Shown here in pieces: positions 17,917 to 26,307 of a DNA stretch of 64,000 bases. Under the pieces are notes generated by a model that worked only from the letters and a program-made list of their open reading frames with translations, was not told the origin of the DNA and did not search any database. Position 1 is the first letter of the stretch. Each line of letters opens with the position of its first letter. Source of the stretch: Chthonomonas calidirosea T49. GTDB taxonomy: Bacteria; Armatimonadota; Chthonomonadetes; Chthonomonadales; Chthonomonadaceae. Location of the stretch: assembly GCF_000427095.1 (NCBI RefSeq), contig NC_021487.1, positions 1-64,000 on the forward strand, written 5' to 3'. The position numbers and the translations under genes were made by a program.

Positions 17917-20900
17917 GGTAAGTTGCCTCCTTTTGCTGTAGGTTTACAACTCTTACTACCTCGTTCCCCCGGAAATCAATCACCTTCACGGCGATCCGTT
18001 TGTGTTCTCCGGGCTGGAAGGGGAACGAAATGGTGCCCTGCATCTTCTCGAAGGCCTCGGCGTCAATCTGCGCTTTGAGGGCCCGCTGGAGTTTGTCCCA
18101 CGCTTCCGAATCGCCGGGGAAGAAGGCCTGGCAGATGTGGAAAGTTTTGCCATCGTAGTCGGTGTCCAGGAACCAGGCGGCCACATCTTCGCCCCGCGTC
18201 GAGTGCGCCTCGCCCGTGAGCGGGTCGTAGATGTCTACGCCGCGTAACTTCACGACATGGGTGCCATCCTTCTGCGGGATGACAGCCACGTCCGGCTGGC
18301 CGAAGACGGTGAAGATCTGGCTCGCCCGCGTGGTTTTGAGGAGGTCCCCCACCAGCACGTCAGGGGCGATGTTCGCAAAGTGGACCTGGAGCCCCTGCAC
18401 CGGAACCTTCTGGATGAGCGCCTGGGCTTCGGGATCGAAGGCGAAGCCAGCAAAGATGAGGATATGATAGCCGTTCAGCCGCGCCGTCGGGATGGCCTCC
18501 TGAACCTGATGGGCGATCACCGGCCCGTGCTGGGGCCCGAAGGAGACCGCCACGCGCAGGGTCTTGCCGTTCTGCCTGGCCTCGGCCTCTGCGTGGAGAT
18601 AGCCCAGGTTAAGCGGGCGAAGGTTCTCCAGCTCCATCTTCTTGCCGCCGGGGAAGAGCACCCCGCCCTGCTGCTTTAGCAGATTCAGCATGTCCGTGAG
18701 GTAGTCCCCGCCCCGGTCACTCACGCTGGCCTGGGCTTCTTGCTCCTCGAACTGTGGAACGGGTGCCTGCGCGGGGTCTTCTACTGCCGGTACCGGGATC
18801 GCCTCCACGGTAAAAGGGCCGGAGACGCGCACCACGCCCCGTACGACCTTCGGCCGGTCGTAGAGCGTCTCCTGCGGAGCGTTGCACTGAATGCTTTCAT
18901 CAATTTCCTTTCGTTTGCGCCGCTTCAGTTCCCAGAAGCGGCGCAGCGCCTCCTGGGCCGCCTCGGGCCAGTCCTCGGGAGGCATGGGATCGGGCACGTC
19001 GGACAGGGATTCCCACCGGTGTCCCGTGAGGCGGTAGACCGTCTGGAGCCATTCCCGCAGCTCTTGGCTACCGGTTGACAGGGCTTTCGTTCTGGCCTCG
19101 TACAGTTTCCGGTAAGCTTCCTGGGCCTCCCTCGGCCAGGCGGGATGCGGTATCTCCCTGGGGACCTCCCATTCCAACAGCTCGTTGGCTTTGACAACCT
19201 GCCCACCTGGTAGGGTATGGGTGGGACCATCCGGAGCCGAGAAGTCCACGACCTGCCCAGCGCAGCCGCCTTCCTTCACGTGGATCTGGATGGGCCGGCC
19301 TTTGAGGGCGGCGTTGAGGTCTGCCAAGGCTCGGTCAATCTGGGGCTGATACTTCGCGGCGATGGCGTCGATCTCGGTGTTCTTGGCGATGCTCTCCAGG
19401 GTGATATGTGGGACGGTCTCGTAGATGAAGCCGCCGCTAGGCCCCCGCTCGGCATCGCGCAGCTCGTAGTAGTCGAACCTGGCCGTCATGAGGCGCTGGC
19501 GGGCGATGGCCAGGGCCACGCGGGAGGTGTCGCAGGTAATCCACCGCCGGCCCCACTTCTCGGCGCAGTAGGCAGTGGTGCCCGAGCCGCAGTTGTGCAC
19601 CGCGCAGACCTCGGTGATAAAGGAGTGCGCGCCTTCCACTTCCAGGTCGTATACCTCTTCTTCCGAGAACGTCTTCAACACCTCTTCGACGCGCACCGGC
19701 GTGCGGTCGGGCCCACAGAACACGATGTCTCCCTTGCGAAGCTCGCCCGCCTCCAACCACAGAGCATGTTCCGGCGAGAACTGCTCCTGGCACGCATCCT
19801 GTATAGCCGTGTAAACGCCTTCGAGATTGCTCAATACTTCCGCTGCTGAGAAACGCACTACCCTCAGGCCCGCGCTACGCAAAAATTCATCCCGGATTTG
19901 GTCGTGTTCAATGGCGGCCGGATCGCCGTGGGCAGCCGCGCCGTCTACTTCTACCACCAACGCCGCCTCACGACAGTAGAAATCGGCGATATACGGGCCG
20001 ATGGGGTGTTGACGCCTGAAGGCGAAACCTGCGCCGTTGCCCCGCAAAACACTCCACAGGTTGCGCTCCGGCAGCGTCATGTTCTTTCGGAGTTCCTGGC
20101 TTCGACCACGCAATGGCTTCGGGATGCCCGACCAATCGGCCTTTCCGCCCAGACTATGGGGTCGTCGGTGCACCAGTATTCGGTGATCGGCTGTGACCCA
20201 AAGCGTTTCATCGGAGAGGCTGTGACGGATGCCGACCATGATGCCGCGGTAGGTTCGGCGAATGGAGCGCACTACGCGGTGAGGCAAGCCATCGTGTGCC
20301 AGTACCCAGTCACCGGGTTGGATAGTTTCGATGGGGGTGAGAGCCCCCCTTGCATCCCCCCGCACGCAGGGGGAAATTTCTCCCTCCCCCCCCGTGTACG
20401 GGGAGGGTCGGGGTGGGGCTCACCCACACCCGCGTCCCCTTCCGCACACACGTCGGGTCCAACACCAGGTCGCCCGGGTCGGTGGTCATCAGGATGCAGC
20501 GCTCAACGACTTTTGTGTTGGTCTGAACAGCATAGAGCTTCTCAGCAAAGGTTTGGGTATCGTCCCAAATGTTGTTTATTGGGATAAGATTAAAATCATC
20601 CAAATAGCGGATGTACCTCAAGGTTTTACCGGATATCTCGATCCTCTCGGCGTCCGATAAGCGCCTAAGACCTTCAAAGTTCGTTTTCCAATGTCCTCCA
20701 GATGGAGTAAACTTTCGACCCTGAAATTCAAATGCTTTGCTACCTTCCTCCGTCTTCCCTGGACTAAATAGAGCCCCCGACGAATACAATTTACCTTCAA
20801 GCATTTTGTTATAACCGCTTGTTTCTTGTGTTTTGTCACAGTAAAATTGACGATATTTTATTTCCTGAACCTTTTTCGCATACCAAAGCAAGTAATCCCC

Positions 20901-21695
20901 AGCTCTCGACAATGTTGTCGATTCAAACCCACTTGTCTTCACAAAGCTAACCACTGCCACAAAGTTCTCCCGCCCGAACACCTCATCCAGCAGGCAGCGC
21001 ACCAGGTGCAGGTTATCGTCATTGATCTGGACGAAGATGGAGCCGGACTCGCTCAAGAGCTCTCGCGCTAGCAGCAGTCTGTCCCGCAGGTAGGTCAGGT
21101 AGGAGTGAATTCCCAGTTTCCAGGTGTCGCGATAGGCCTTGATCTGCTCCGGCTCGTGGGTGAGGTCCTCGTCGGTGTCCTTCACGTCCCGCCGGTCAAG
21201 GCGGGGCTGGAAGTTGGAAGCGTACTTGATCCCGTAGGGCGGATCCACGTAGATCATCTGCACCTTGCCCGCCATCCCCTCCTTGACCAGGAGGGAGTTC
21301 ATCACCAGGAGCGAATCGCCCAAGATCAGGCGATTGGCCCAGCCCACCTCGTGCTGGTAGAACTGCACCTCCTGGTCGGCGGGGAGCGGCGTTTCGCCGA
21401 AGAGGTCGAGTTGGACGGGCTCGGGCCGACGCACGGCGCGCAGGATGGCCGATGTGGAGATGCGCTCGTGAATGTGCAGGGAAACCAGGTCCACCTCAAA
21501 CGAGGTGTGTTCTGCCTTGCCCGACCACTGTAGTTGGGGATCAAGATGCGGGTCGTAAGCGTATCCTTGGGTTCTCTGCTCACGTACCTCGTAGGTTGGC
21601 GCAATACCGGCGGGTGGATTGTTCTTCCGCCGGGCCTCTGCGTGGCGGAAGTCTTTTACCGGTTGTTCGCTGGTTGATTTGTGTTTCCTTGCCAT
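17909..21695 (-). CDS. mod: Type III-like DNA methyltransferase, intein-interrupted, frame broken by one base
   Basis: The N-terminal part has the catalytic DPPY motif (VDPPYGIKY, residues 151-154). A variable region about 220 residues long follows, then SAM-binding motif I: LVLDPT is separated from CGSGTTAYCAEKWGRRW by an intein (19592-20450). Order IV-then-I is the beta class used by type III Mod. A long C-terminal region follows the motif. Excluding the intein, the protein would be about 976 residues. Inside the intein a G8 run puts the 3' part one base out of frame: the 5' frame stops at 20310, and the 3' frame is open from above 20365. Removing one G would restore a single frame. The variable (target recognition) region is AT-richer than the ends. 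Confidence 0.85.
19592..20450 (-). mobile_element. Intein with DUF559/Vsr-like endonuclease, in Mod motif I
   Basis: The splicing element starts at Cys (CVRKGTRVW), directly after DPT, and ends VCAVHN before Cys of CGSGTT. These are a standard intein N-terminal Cys, a His-Asn end and a Cys +1 residue. The block B histidine is in TADHRILV, and block F is VYDLEVEGAHSFITE. Between them is a DUF559-type nuclease: LPERNLWSVLRG, HPIGPYIADFYC and VVEVDG give the E/D/ExD residues of a Vsr-like PD-(D/E)xK fold, which probably acts as a homing enzyme. The element spans 859 bases; without one extra base it would be 286 residues. It interrupts the most conserved methyltransferase motif, as inteins often do. 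Confidence 0.88.
20336..20424 (-). repeat. GC-rich repeat-like insert with a G8 tract in the intein
   Basis: After CVRKGTRVW the reading frame runs through SPTPTLPVHGGGGRNFPL-like sequence, low in complexity and unlike any intein. The flanks GGGTGAGCC and GGGCTCTCACC resemble each other inverted. The homopolymer at 20386-20393 (eight C on the plus strand, G8 in the gene) is where loss of one base would join the two mod frames without a stop codon. I saw no second copy of this insert in the window. Confidence 0.65.
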
Positions 21696-21719
21696 CTTCT
21701 TTTATCTGATGTGATATGG

Positions 21720-22475
21720 TTACCATAGTTCACTGCCCCTGTCCAGCCGTGAGCCCGCACGCACTCGCTCTCTGCGAGACAGATGGGTCGGCCCAAACAC
21801 AGCGATCAGTATACCTGCCACTATCACATTGACCACACAGCTCGCTGCGACCGAACTACTGCCGATGAGCACTCCATACGTGTTATCCAACACGTGATAC
21901 ATCGCTATTGCCAACACACTCCCCTGTGTGCTATTTGTAGAGCCACATGTAAATGCGGGCAACGGCTACTGTTCCAATAACCCACACAGCAAAAGGATAT
22001 TCGCCATCGGGTTTTCCGCCCAGAAGAAGAGAGGCAGATGCCACAACGCCCACAGCCCACCTACAATCAGCGTGGCGGTAAAGGCCATATGTCGTGCTTG
22101 CAAACGAGGTAGGGCAAAGCCACGCCAGCCGACTTCTTCCCACGGATTGGAGAGCAATGCGAACACAAAGGCAGAAAGAACCAGCCCTACTGTTTTCTCC
22201 CCCGCGCTCTCCAAGGAGAGGGGCCATCCGAACGTCCGTGCTCCAAAATTGGCTATCAGATGCAGGATGGCAGGCAAGATAATTGCTACCCCAAGTCATA
22301 GCCAACCGACTTTCCAGCGCCATAGCGAACGGAACCAAGAAGCCGCTCCTGTTTTGCCGTTCAAAACTCGTTGGACGATGACTGCGGCCAGAGTTGGCCC
22401 TGCCGCAGGCAGGATTAGCAAAAATTGAAAAGCCGGATGCTGAAACAAAGATATACCCCGTGAAGCGGCAACCAT
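21720..22475 (-). pseudogene. CPBP family intramembrane protease, degenerate
   Basis: Translated pieces show the CPBP motifs NPWEEVGWRGFALPRLQ and WALWHLPLF. A hydrophobic region (FQFLLILPAAGPTLAAVIV) precedes them and a helix (GSVLAIAMYHVLDNTYG) follows, the normal order for this family. An in-frame TGA near 22298 and at least one frameshift near 21966 break the gene. The likely original start is ATG at 22475. It ends 24 bases before mod, on the same strand, and may once have been the first gene of the locus. Confidence 0.8.
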
Positions 22476-22530
22476 TATTGCCCGTGCTTACTCCTGATGA
22501 GGTCGAACTGTTCTTTAGTAACCATCGGAC
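22455..22530 (+). pseudogene. Possible tyrosine-recombinase fragment (middle segment)
   Basis: One frame reads KRQPLLPVLTPDEVELFF, which resembles the inter-domain region of integron-type integrases (LPVVLTPDEV). It stops soon after. It lies upstream of, not downstream of, the N-terminal fragment at 22690-22840, so the pieces are rearranged or from different genes. Evidence is one short motif. Confidence 0.4.
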
Positions 22531-22570
22531 GCTCAGCACGACCTCTGTACGTCATGCCTCTTCATAGGCT

Positions 22571-22577
22571 GCCTAAC
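22571..22577 (-). other. attI-like core GTTAGGC
   Basis: The minus strand reads ACAAGTTAGGC, like the end of a class 1 attI site (AAAGTTAGGC). It lies about 113 bases from the integrase N-terminal fragment and on the side where cassettes would be inserted. A seven-base match alone is weak; the position is what makes it notable. Confidence 0.35.
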
Positions 22578-22689
22578 TTGTAATTATCTTGAGTCCCTAT
22601 CTTATCTTGCGTGACTCTCTTTTTATGCTATGCTGGGAGCCACGCCGTTGACTCAAGACTTGTCAACTATATCATATTCCAGGGAGAAA

Positions 22690-22840
22690 ATGCTGTCAAA
22701 AGGGGAAAATCACGCCACAACAGAAGAAAATTACCGACCGCCTCCGCGAGGCGATTCGCCTGCGCGGCTACTCCATGCGCACCGAGAAGGCCTACCTCCA
22801 TTGGTACGAACGCTTCATCCGCTTCCTAGGTCTGAAACGC
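22690..22840 (+). pseudogene. Integron-type tyrosine integrase, N-terminal fragment
   Basis: From about 22724 one frame reads KKITDRLREAIRLRGYSM and continues RTEKAYLHWYERFIRFLG. This is the SAM-like DNA-binding N-terminus of IntI/XerC proteins (IntI1: [21 protein letters not shown]). A start at ATG 22690 would need one base fewer in the GGGG run at 22702-22705. The catalytic C-terminal domain is missing. It is transcribed away from mod-res, the arrangement of an integron integrase and its cassettes. Confidence 0.72.
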
Positions 22841-23011
22841 TTGGAGGTCATGTATAGCGGAGCCTACCCATCTATTGAGCGCCTTTTCTCTTTCCTCTGG
22901 GTCTGCGGAATCGGTGATAGGGAAGCCGTAGCGCCGGCGCAGGGTGCATAGGTCTGCTCGCAATTCGGGGTTGTCCTCTACCAGCCGCTCCATCGTGATG
23001 ATGTACTCCAT
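22826..23011 (-). CDS. Hypothetical 61-residue protein
   Basis: A strong AGGAGG lies 7 bases before the ATG at 23011. The product is charged and helical (ITMERLVEDNPELRADL, DPEEREKALNRWVGSAIHDL), with no signal peptide. I do not recognise it. Its 3' end overlaps the integrase fragment on the opposite strand, so the C-terminus could be a fusion scar. It may be cargo or a former regulator. Confidence 0.5.
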   Translation of the reverse strand: MEYIITMERLVEDNPELRADLCTLRRRYGFPITDSADPEEREKALNRWVGSAIHDLQAFQT

Positions 23012-23053
23012 CGCGTTATCCTCCTTTCCTGATGCTAAGTTTTCATGTGGTAA

Positions 23054-23390
23054 GGAGATCGTAAATATAGTGGCCGTTCACCTTACGTGGCTCGTCAAGA
23101 ACGCTGAGTAGGATGAGGTCGGCATGAAGCTGGCTACAAAGCTGTTGGGCGGTGTAGACACGCGGTACCGGGAAGGTGCCGCCATGTAGGAGGCCGTTAT
23201 CGGTGAAAAGATCGCGTGGGGTGAAGTGATCGGCGGTCAGTTATGCCTCCACTTTCGATTCGGGGATGACCGTGAATGCGGTGCGCTCTGCCGTGCAAGC
23301 GGGGAGTTGGTGGGCGGCATGTTTTTCGAGCCTCTGCAAAATCTCCCGATACTGCTGTTGTTGCGCCAGCTGTTTTGGAGTAAGTTTCGA
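23054..23390 (-). pseudogene. Fragment of the secreted 259-aa protein gene
   Basis: It matches codons about 60-170 of the gene at 9439-10218 with scattered substitutions. An in-frame stop lies at 23241-23243 (the codon after KVEA). Signal peptide and start are deleted: the match jumps at GATTCTTC (near 23395) straight to the flhB spacer, removing about 187 bases. The C-terminal part is also missing. It stands directly downstream of the intact flhB and is probably the decayed original or an old duplicate. Confidence 0.85.
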
Positions 23391-23460
23391 TTCTTCAAAA
23401 TAGAGGCGTATCTCTTTTAGTTTGGAGACGAAACATCGGCTCCGTACGTTCCGCTGTCGG

Positions 23461-24543
23461 CTATCTGGGTTGGGCAACTCTTCTTTGGCGGCGTTCTTCG
23501 TTGATGCGATAGACGAAAGCCATGACCTCGGCGACGGCCGCGTAGAGATCGGGTGGGATCTCGGCTTCGAGGGGCACTTGGCGATAAAGGGTACGGGCAA
23601 GCGGCGGGTTCTCAACGATGGGGACATCGTGTTCCTGGGCGAGCTGACGGATTTTAAGGGCGAGAAGGTCTTGTCCTTTTGCCACGACGACCGGCGCATT
23701 CATTCGTTCTGGCTCGTATTTCAGTGCGACGGCATAGTGGGTAGGGTTTGTCACCACAACGTCTGCCGTAGGAACCGCATTCATCATACGTTTCCGAGCC
23801 ATCTGGCGTTGTCGTGCGCGAATACGACTACGGACGAGCGGGCTCCCTTCGAGCTGCTTATGTTCTTGCTTGACCTCATCCTTGGTCATCCGCAGCGACC
23901 GTTCATAAGCGTATCGTTGGTAGGCATAGTCTAACACCGCAAGGGCCAACATGGTGAGAGCGGCCCGCACGGCCATCTGACGCGCGGTTTCCAGCACCTG
24001 CTGTACCCCAGTAAGGAGGTCCACCCTTGGTAGAATAAGGAAGAGGGGGTAGGCGTTATGGATGGTGTTATAGCAGAGCCATCCCACCAGGAGAAGTTTG
24101 CAGAGGGCTTTTAAGAGCTCGACGAGCGCGTTGAGGGAGAGATAGCGGGTGATGCCGTTGAGTGGGTTAAGGCGATTGAGATCGGGCTGCAGGCGCTGGA
24201 AGGCGAAAAGCGGCCCAGTCTGTGCCAAATTAATGGCAACCCCTAGCGCTGCCGAGAGGGCGACCAGAGGACCGACGGCCTTAACGACGGTAAAGGCCAA
24301 GGCGGTTGCGAGGCTCAGCAGGGTAGAGACGGTGGGTGGGGTATCGAGCAGATGGGTATAGGAGTATCGAAAATAGATCGCCGTCTGCTGAGCGGCGTTG
24401 CTGAATAGGGCAGGCATGGCCAAGACAAGACCAAAGAGCACAAACAGGGATGAGAGATCGGGTGAACGCGGTACTTGACCACGCTTTCGTGCTTCCGATC
24501 GGCGCTTTGGGGTTGCGGCCTCTGTGCGATTATCTCCTGCCAT
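23461..24543 (-). CDS. flhB: Flagellar export switch protein FlhB
   Basis: The 360-residue product is a full-length FlhB. It has the charged N-terminus EAATPKRRSEARKRGQV, four membrane helices, and the autocleavage site NPTH in [16 protein letters not shown]. The cytoplasmic domain switches export from hook to filament substrates. It follows fliR by 10 bases in the usual fliQ-fliR-flhB order. flhA, often next, is absent. Instead the island begins about 60 bases past its stop codon. Its 3' end is duplicated at 13135-13405 and 10273-10339. Confidence 0.95.
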   Translation of the reverse strand: MAGDNRTEAATPKRRSEARKRGQVPRSPDLSSLFVLFGLVLAMPALFSNAAQQTAIYFRYSYTHLLDTPPTVSTLLSLATALAFTVVKAVGPLVALSAALGVAINLAQTGPLFAFQRLQPDLNRLNPLNGITRYLSLNALVELLKALCKLLLVGWLCYNTIHNAYPLFLILPRVDLLTGVQQVLETARQMAVRAALTMLALAVLDYAYQRYAYERSLRMTKDEVKQEHKQLEGSPLVRSRIRARQRQMARKRMMNAVPTADVVVTNPTHYAVALKYEPERMNAPVVVAKGQDLLALKIRQLAQEHDVPIVENPPLARTLYRQVPLEAEIPPDLYAAVAEVMAFVYRINEERRQRRVAQPR

Positions 24544-24553
24544 TCTTTAGCCG

Positions 24554-25333
24554 TTAGTGTGCCTTTGTGAGCAGTAGATTGAGGGAGCGGTCTATGCCGA
24601 GCATGAGCTGGCCGGTTCCGAAGGCGAGCGCCGGCAGAATAATTGCCACGGTCATGATGCCGATCAGCAGTTTTGCGGGTAAGCCAACAAAGAAAACGTT
24701 CACCTGAGGCGCCATTCGTGCCATAAAGCCAAGGGCGGCATCGGCTAAGAAGAGCACCCCGATAACCGGCAGAGCGAGACGAAGGCCAATGAGGAACACC
24801 GTCTTAATGGCAGGCAGGATGGCGAGGCCCAAGGCAGAGTGCAATAGGGGCGCATCCGGAGGAAGGAGCCGAAAGCTGGTGGCGAGGGCTGCGATCAGCA
24901 GGAGATGGCCGTTCAGAAGAAGGTAAAGCACAAGCGATAGTTGATTATAGAAAGCGCTTAGCAACGAGGACTGCAGTTCGGAGAAGGGATCAATAAGGTT
25001 GATGAAGCCAAGTCCCATCTGAGAGTCAGAAAGCGAACCGGCTATTTCCATTGCTGTGAAGAGAAAGCGCGCGATATAGCCTAGCATAATGCCAAAAACC
25101 AGATTTTGCGCGACGAAGTAGGCTAATAGGACTAACGAGGGGGGAATAGGGCCTACGCGATGTGCGATTTGGGGAAGCAGGGCTAAAGAGAGGCAGAGCG
25201 AAAACCCCAAGGTGGCCAACGGAGGCAGCGGCCGATTGCCTGGTATCGGTGCTGCAATCAGCACTCCGGCCGTTCTTCCAAGCAGCAGCAGCAAAACATA
25301 GAAGGTATGTACGGCGGTGATCGGAACGTCCAT
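24554..25333 (-). CDS. fliR: Flagellar export apparatus protein FliR
   Basis: The 259-residue hydrophobic product has six or so membrane segments and the FliR signature ARMAPQVNVFFVGLPAKLLIG near the C-terminus. FliR forms part of the FliPQR export gate in the flagellar basal body. It lies 15 bases after fliQ and 10 bases before flhB. Confidence 0.95.
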   Translation of the reverse strand: MDVPITAVHTFYVLLLLLGRTAGVLIAAPIPGNRPLPPLATLGFSLCLSLALLPQIAHRVGPIPPSLVLLAYFVAQNLVFGIMLGYIARFLFTAMEIAGSLSDSQMGLGFINLIDPFSELQSSLLSAFYNQLSLVLYLLLNGHLLLIAALATSFRLLPPDAPLLHSALGLAILPAIKTVFLIGLRLALPVIGVLFLADAALGFMARMAPQVNVFFVGLPAKLLIGIMTVAIILPALAFGTGQLMLGIDRSLNLLLTKAH

Positions 25334-25348
25334 GCGGTTTCCCAGAAT

Positions 25349-25609
25349 CTATCGGGGCATATGGTCAAAGGCGTAGTGCATAAAATGCACGAGGGATGCG
25401 AGCATCCAAGGGCCGAAAAGGGCCAAGGCGACGACGACCGCGAAGAGTTTTGGAACGAACGTCAGAGTGTATTCCTGAATCTGTGTCACCGCTTGGAAGA
25501 TAGAGACAAGCACTCCCGCGACAAGGCCGAAGAGAAGCAGAGGTAGAGAGAGCTGCAGAGTTACGACGAGCATGGTGCGTCCAGCTTCGAGCACCTCTTG
25601 TGAGGACAT
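25349..25609 (-). CDS. fliQ: Flagellar export apparatus protein FliQ
   Basis: The 86-residue product has two membrane helices with the family segment GLVAGVLVSIFQAVTQIQE and TLTFVPKLFAV. It builds the export gate with FliP and FliR. fliP is not upstream; the next 375 bases toward the right hold no gene on this strand. Confidence 0.95.
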   Translation of the reverse strand: MSSQEVLEAGRTMLVVTLQLSLPLLLFGLVAGVLVSIFQAVTQIQEYTLTFVPKLFAVVVALALFGPWMLASLVHFMHYAFDHMPR

Positions 25610-25883
25610 ACGTAGTCTCCCTTTACAGAAAGAACGAACGAGGCCGCTGTAACGGCGCGTGGCTGCTAAGAACGGTCTCTCTTTTCTTATTATCGGGATG
25701 AAGGGCGCTAGACTGGAGTTTTGAGGAGGGAGTTTATCGGTTCGATGTTATAGCCGTATGGAGAAACCTCTGTAGGGGCTGGAATCCGTATAAAGAGACG
25801 TAAGTACATCGCTGCCGATCGGGAAACCGACCTCCCCTTGTTGGGAAGATGCCCCAAAATATGGCACAACATTTACGCAGCTG
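25610..25883. other. Intergenic region upstream of fliQ
   Basis: I see no gene here. It probably contains the promoter of the minus-strand fliQ-fliR-flhB operon and leader sequence of the 55-residue gene on the plus strand, but no clear -35/-10 pair for the minus strand stands out. Confidence 0.4.
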
Positions 25884-25913
25884 TTGACGTGCCATAGGCA
25901 GCTGTGATATACT
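25884..25913 (+). promoter_or_regulatory. Predicted sigma-70-type promoter for the 55-aa gene
   Basis: TTGACG (25884-25889) and TATACT (25908-25913) are separated by 18 bases. The start codon is about 70 bases downstream. It is one of the best promoter matches in the window. Confidence 0.6.
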
Positions 25914-25984
25914 ATATATTGTGTGTCATTTCGGGTAGGACAGCGATGTGCCTACCACGACTAGCGCGCAAGAGGTAACCACCC

Positions 25985-26152
25985 ATGGAAACGAACCAGA
26001 ACGAGTGGAAGAGCGCAGAGAGCGCCATGCCAGAAGGGCCTTCGCTCGAATTCATTCGAGCTATTGCCGAGCTGCTTGAAACAGACCCCGATGATATTCT
26101 GGCAGAGTTGGGCTATGTCCGTGAAGGCGAGGAGCTAGCTACCTCTCGCTAA
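25985..26152 (+). CDS. Small 55-residue protein, HTH-regulator-tail-like
   Basis: ATG at 25985 has GAGGT about 9 bases upstream and lies behind a strong promoter; a terminator-like palindrome follows. The product is acidic. Its core EFIRAIAELLETDPDDILAE followed by LGYV resembles the last helix region of XRE-type regulators (an LL..DPDDLL..LGY pattern), but the DNA-binding helices are absent. It could be a stand-alone small protein that binds a partner. The promoter, ribosome site and terminator make it a credible gene; function is unknown. Confidence 0.65.
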   Translation: METNQNEWKSAESAMPEGPSLEFIRAIAELLETDPDDILAELGYVREGEELATSR

Positions 26153-26171
26153 AACTATCACCCCCAAAAAT

Positions 26172-26191
26172 CGGGAGAAGATCTTCTCCCG
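26172..26191 (+). terminator. Perfect 20-bp palindrome, probable terminator stem
   Basis: CGGGAGAAGATCTTCTCCCG is fully self-complementary and lies 20 bases after the stop codon of the 55-residue gene. No long T run follows, so it could instead be a dimeric operator. The second hairpin at 26238-26278 is the better terminator. Confidence 0.5.
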
Positions 26192-26237
26192 TGTATTATC
26201 TGTTGTACTTGGTTCGTGAGTGTTGTGTGCGCATAGG

Positions 26238-26278
26238 AAAGGGGCGACGAAAGACCTCCACTTTCGCCGCCCCTTTTT
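26238..26278 (+). terminator. Rho-independent terminator between convergent genes
   Basis: AAAGGGGCG-A-CGAAAG pairs with CTTTCG-C-CGCCCCTTT around a loop of about 7 bases and is followed by a T run on the plus strand. It separates the 55-residue gene from the convergent gene at 26308-26913 and may act in both directions. Confidence 0.75.
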
Positions 26279-26307
26279 ACCGTTTGGTGATAGCTAATGG
26301 GGCAGAA

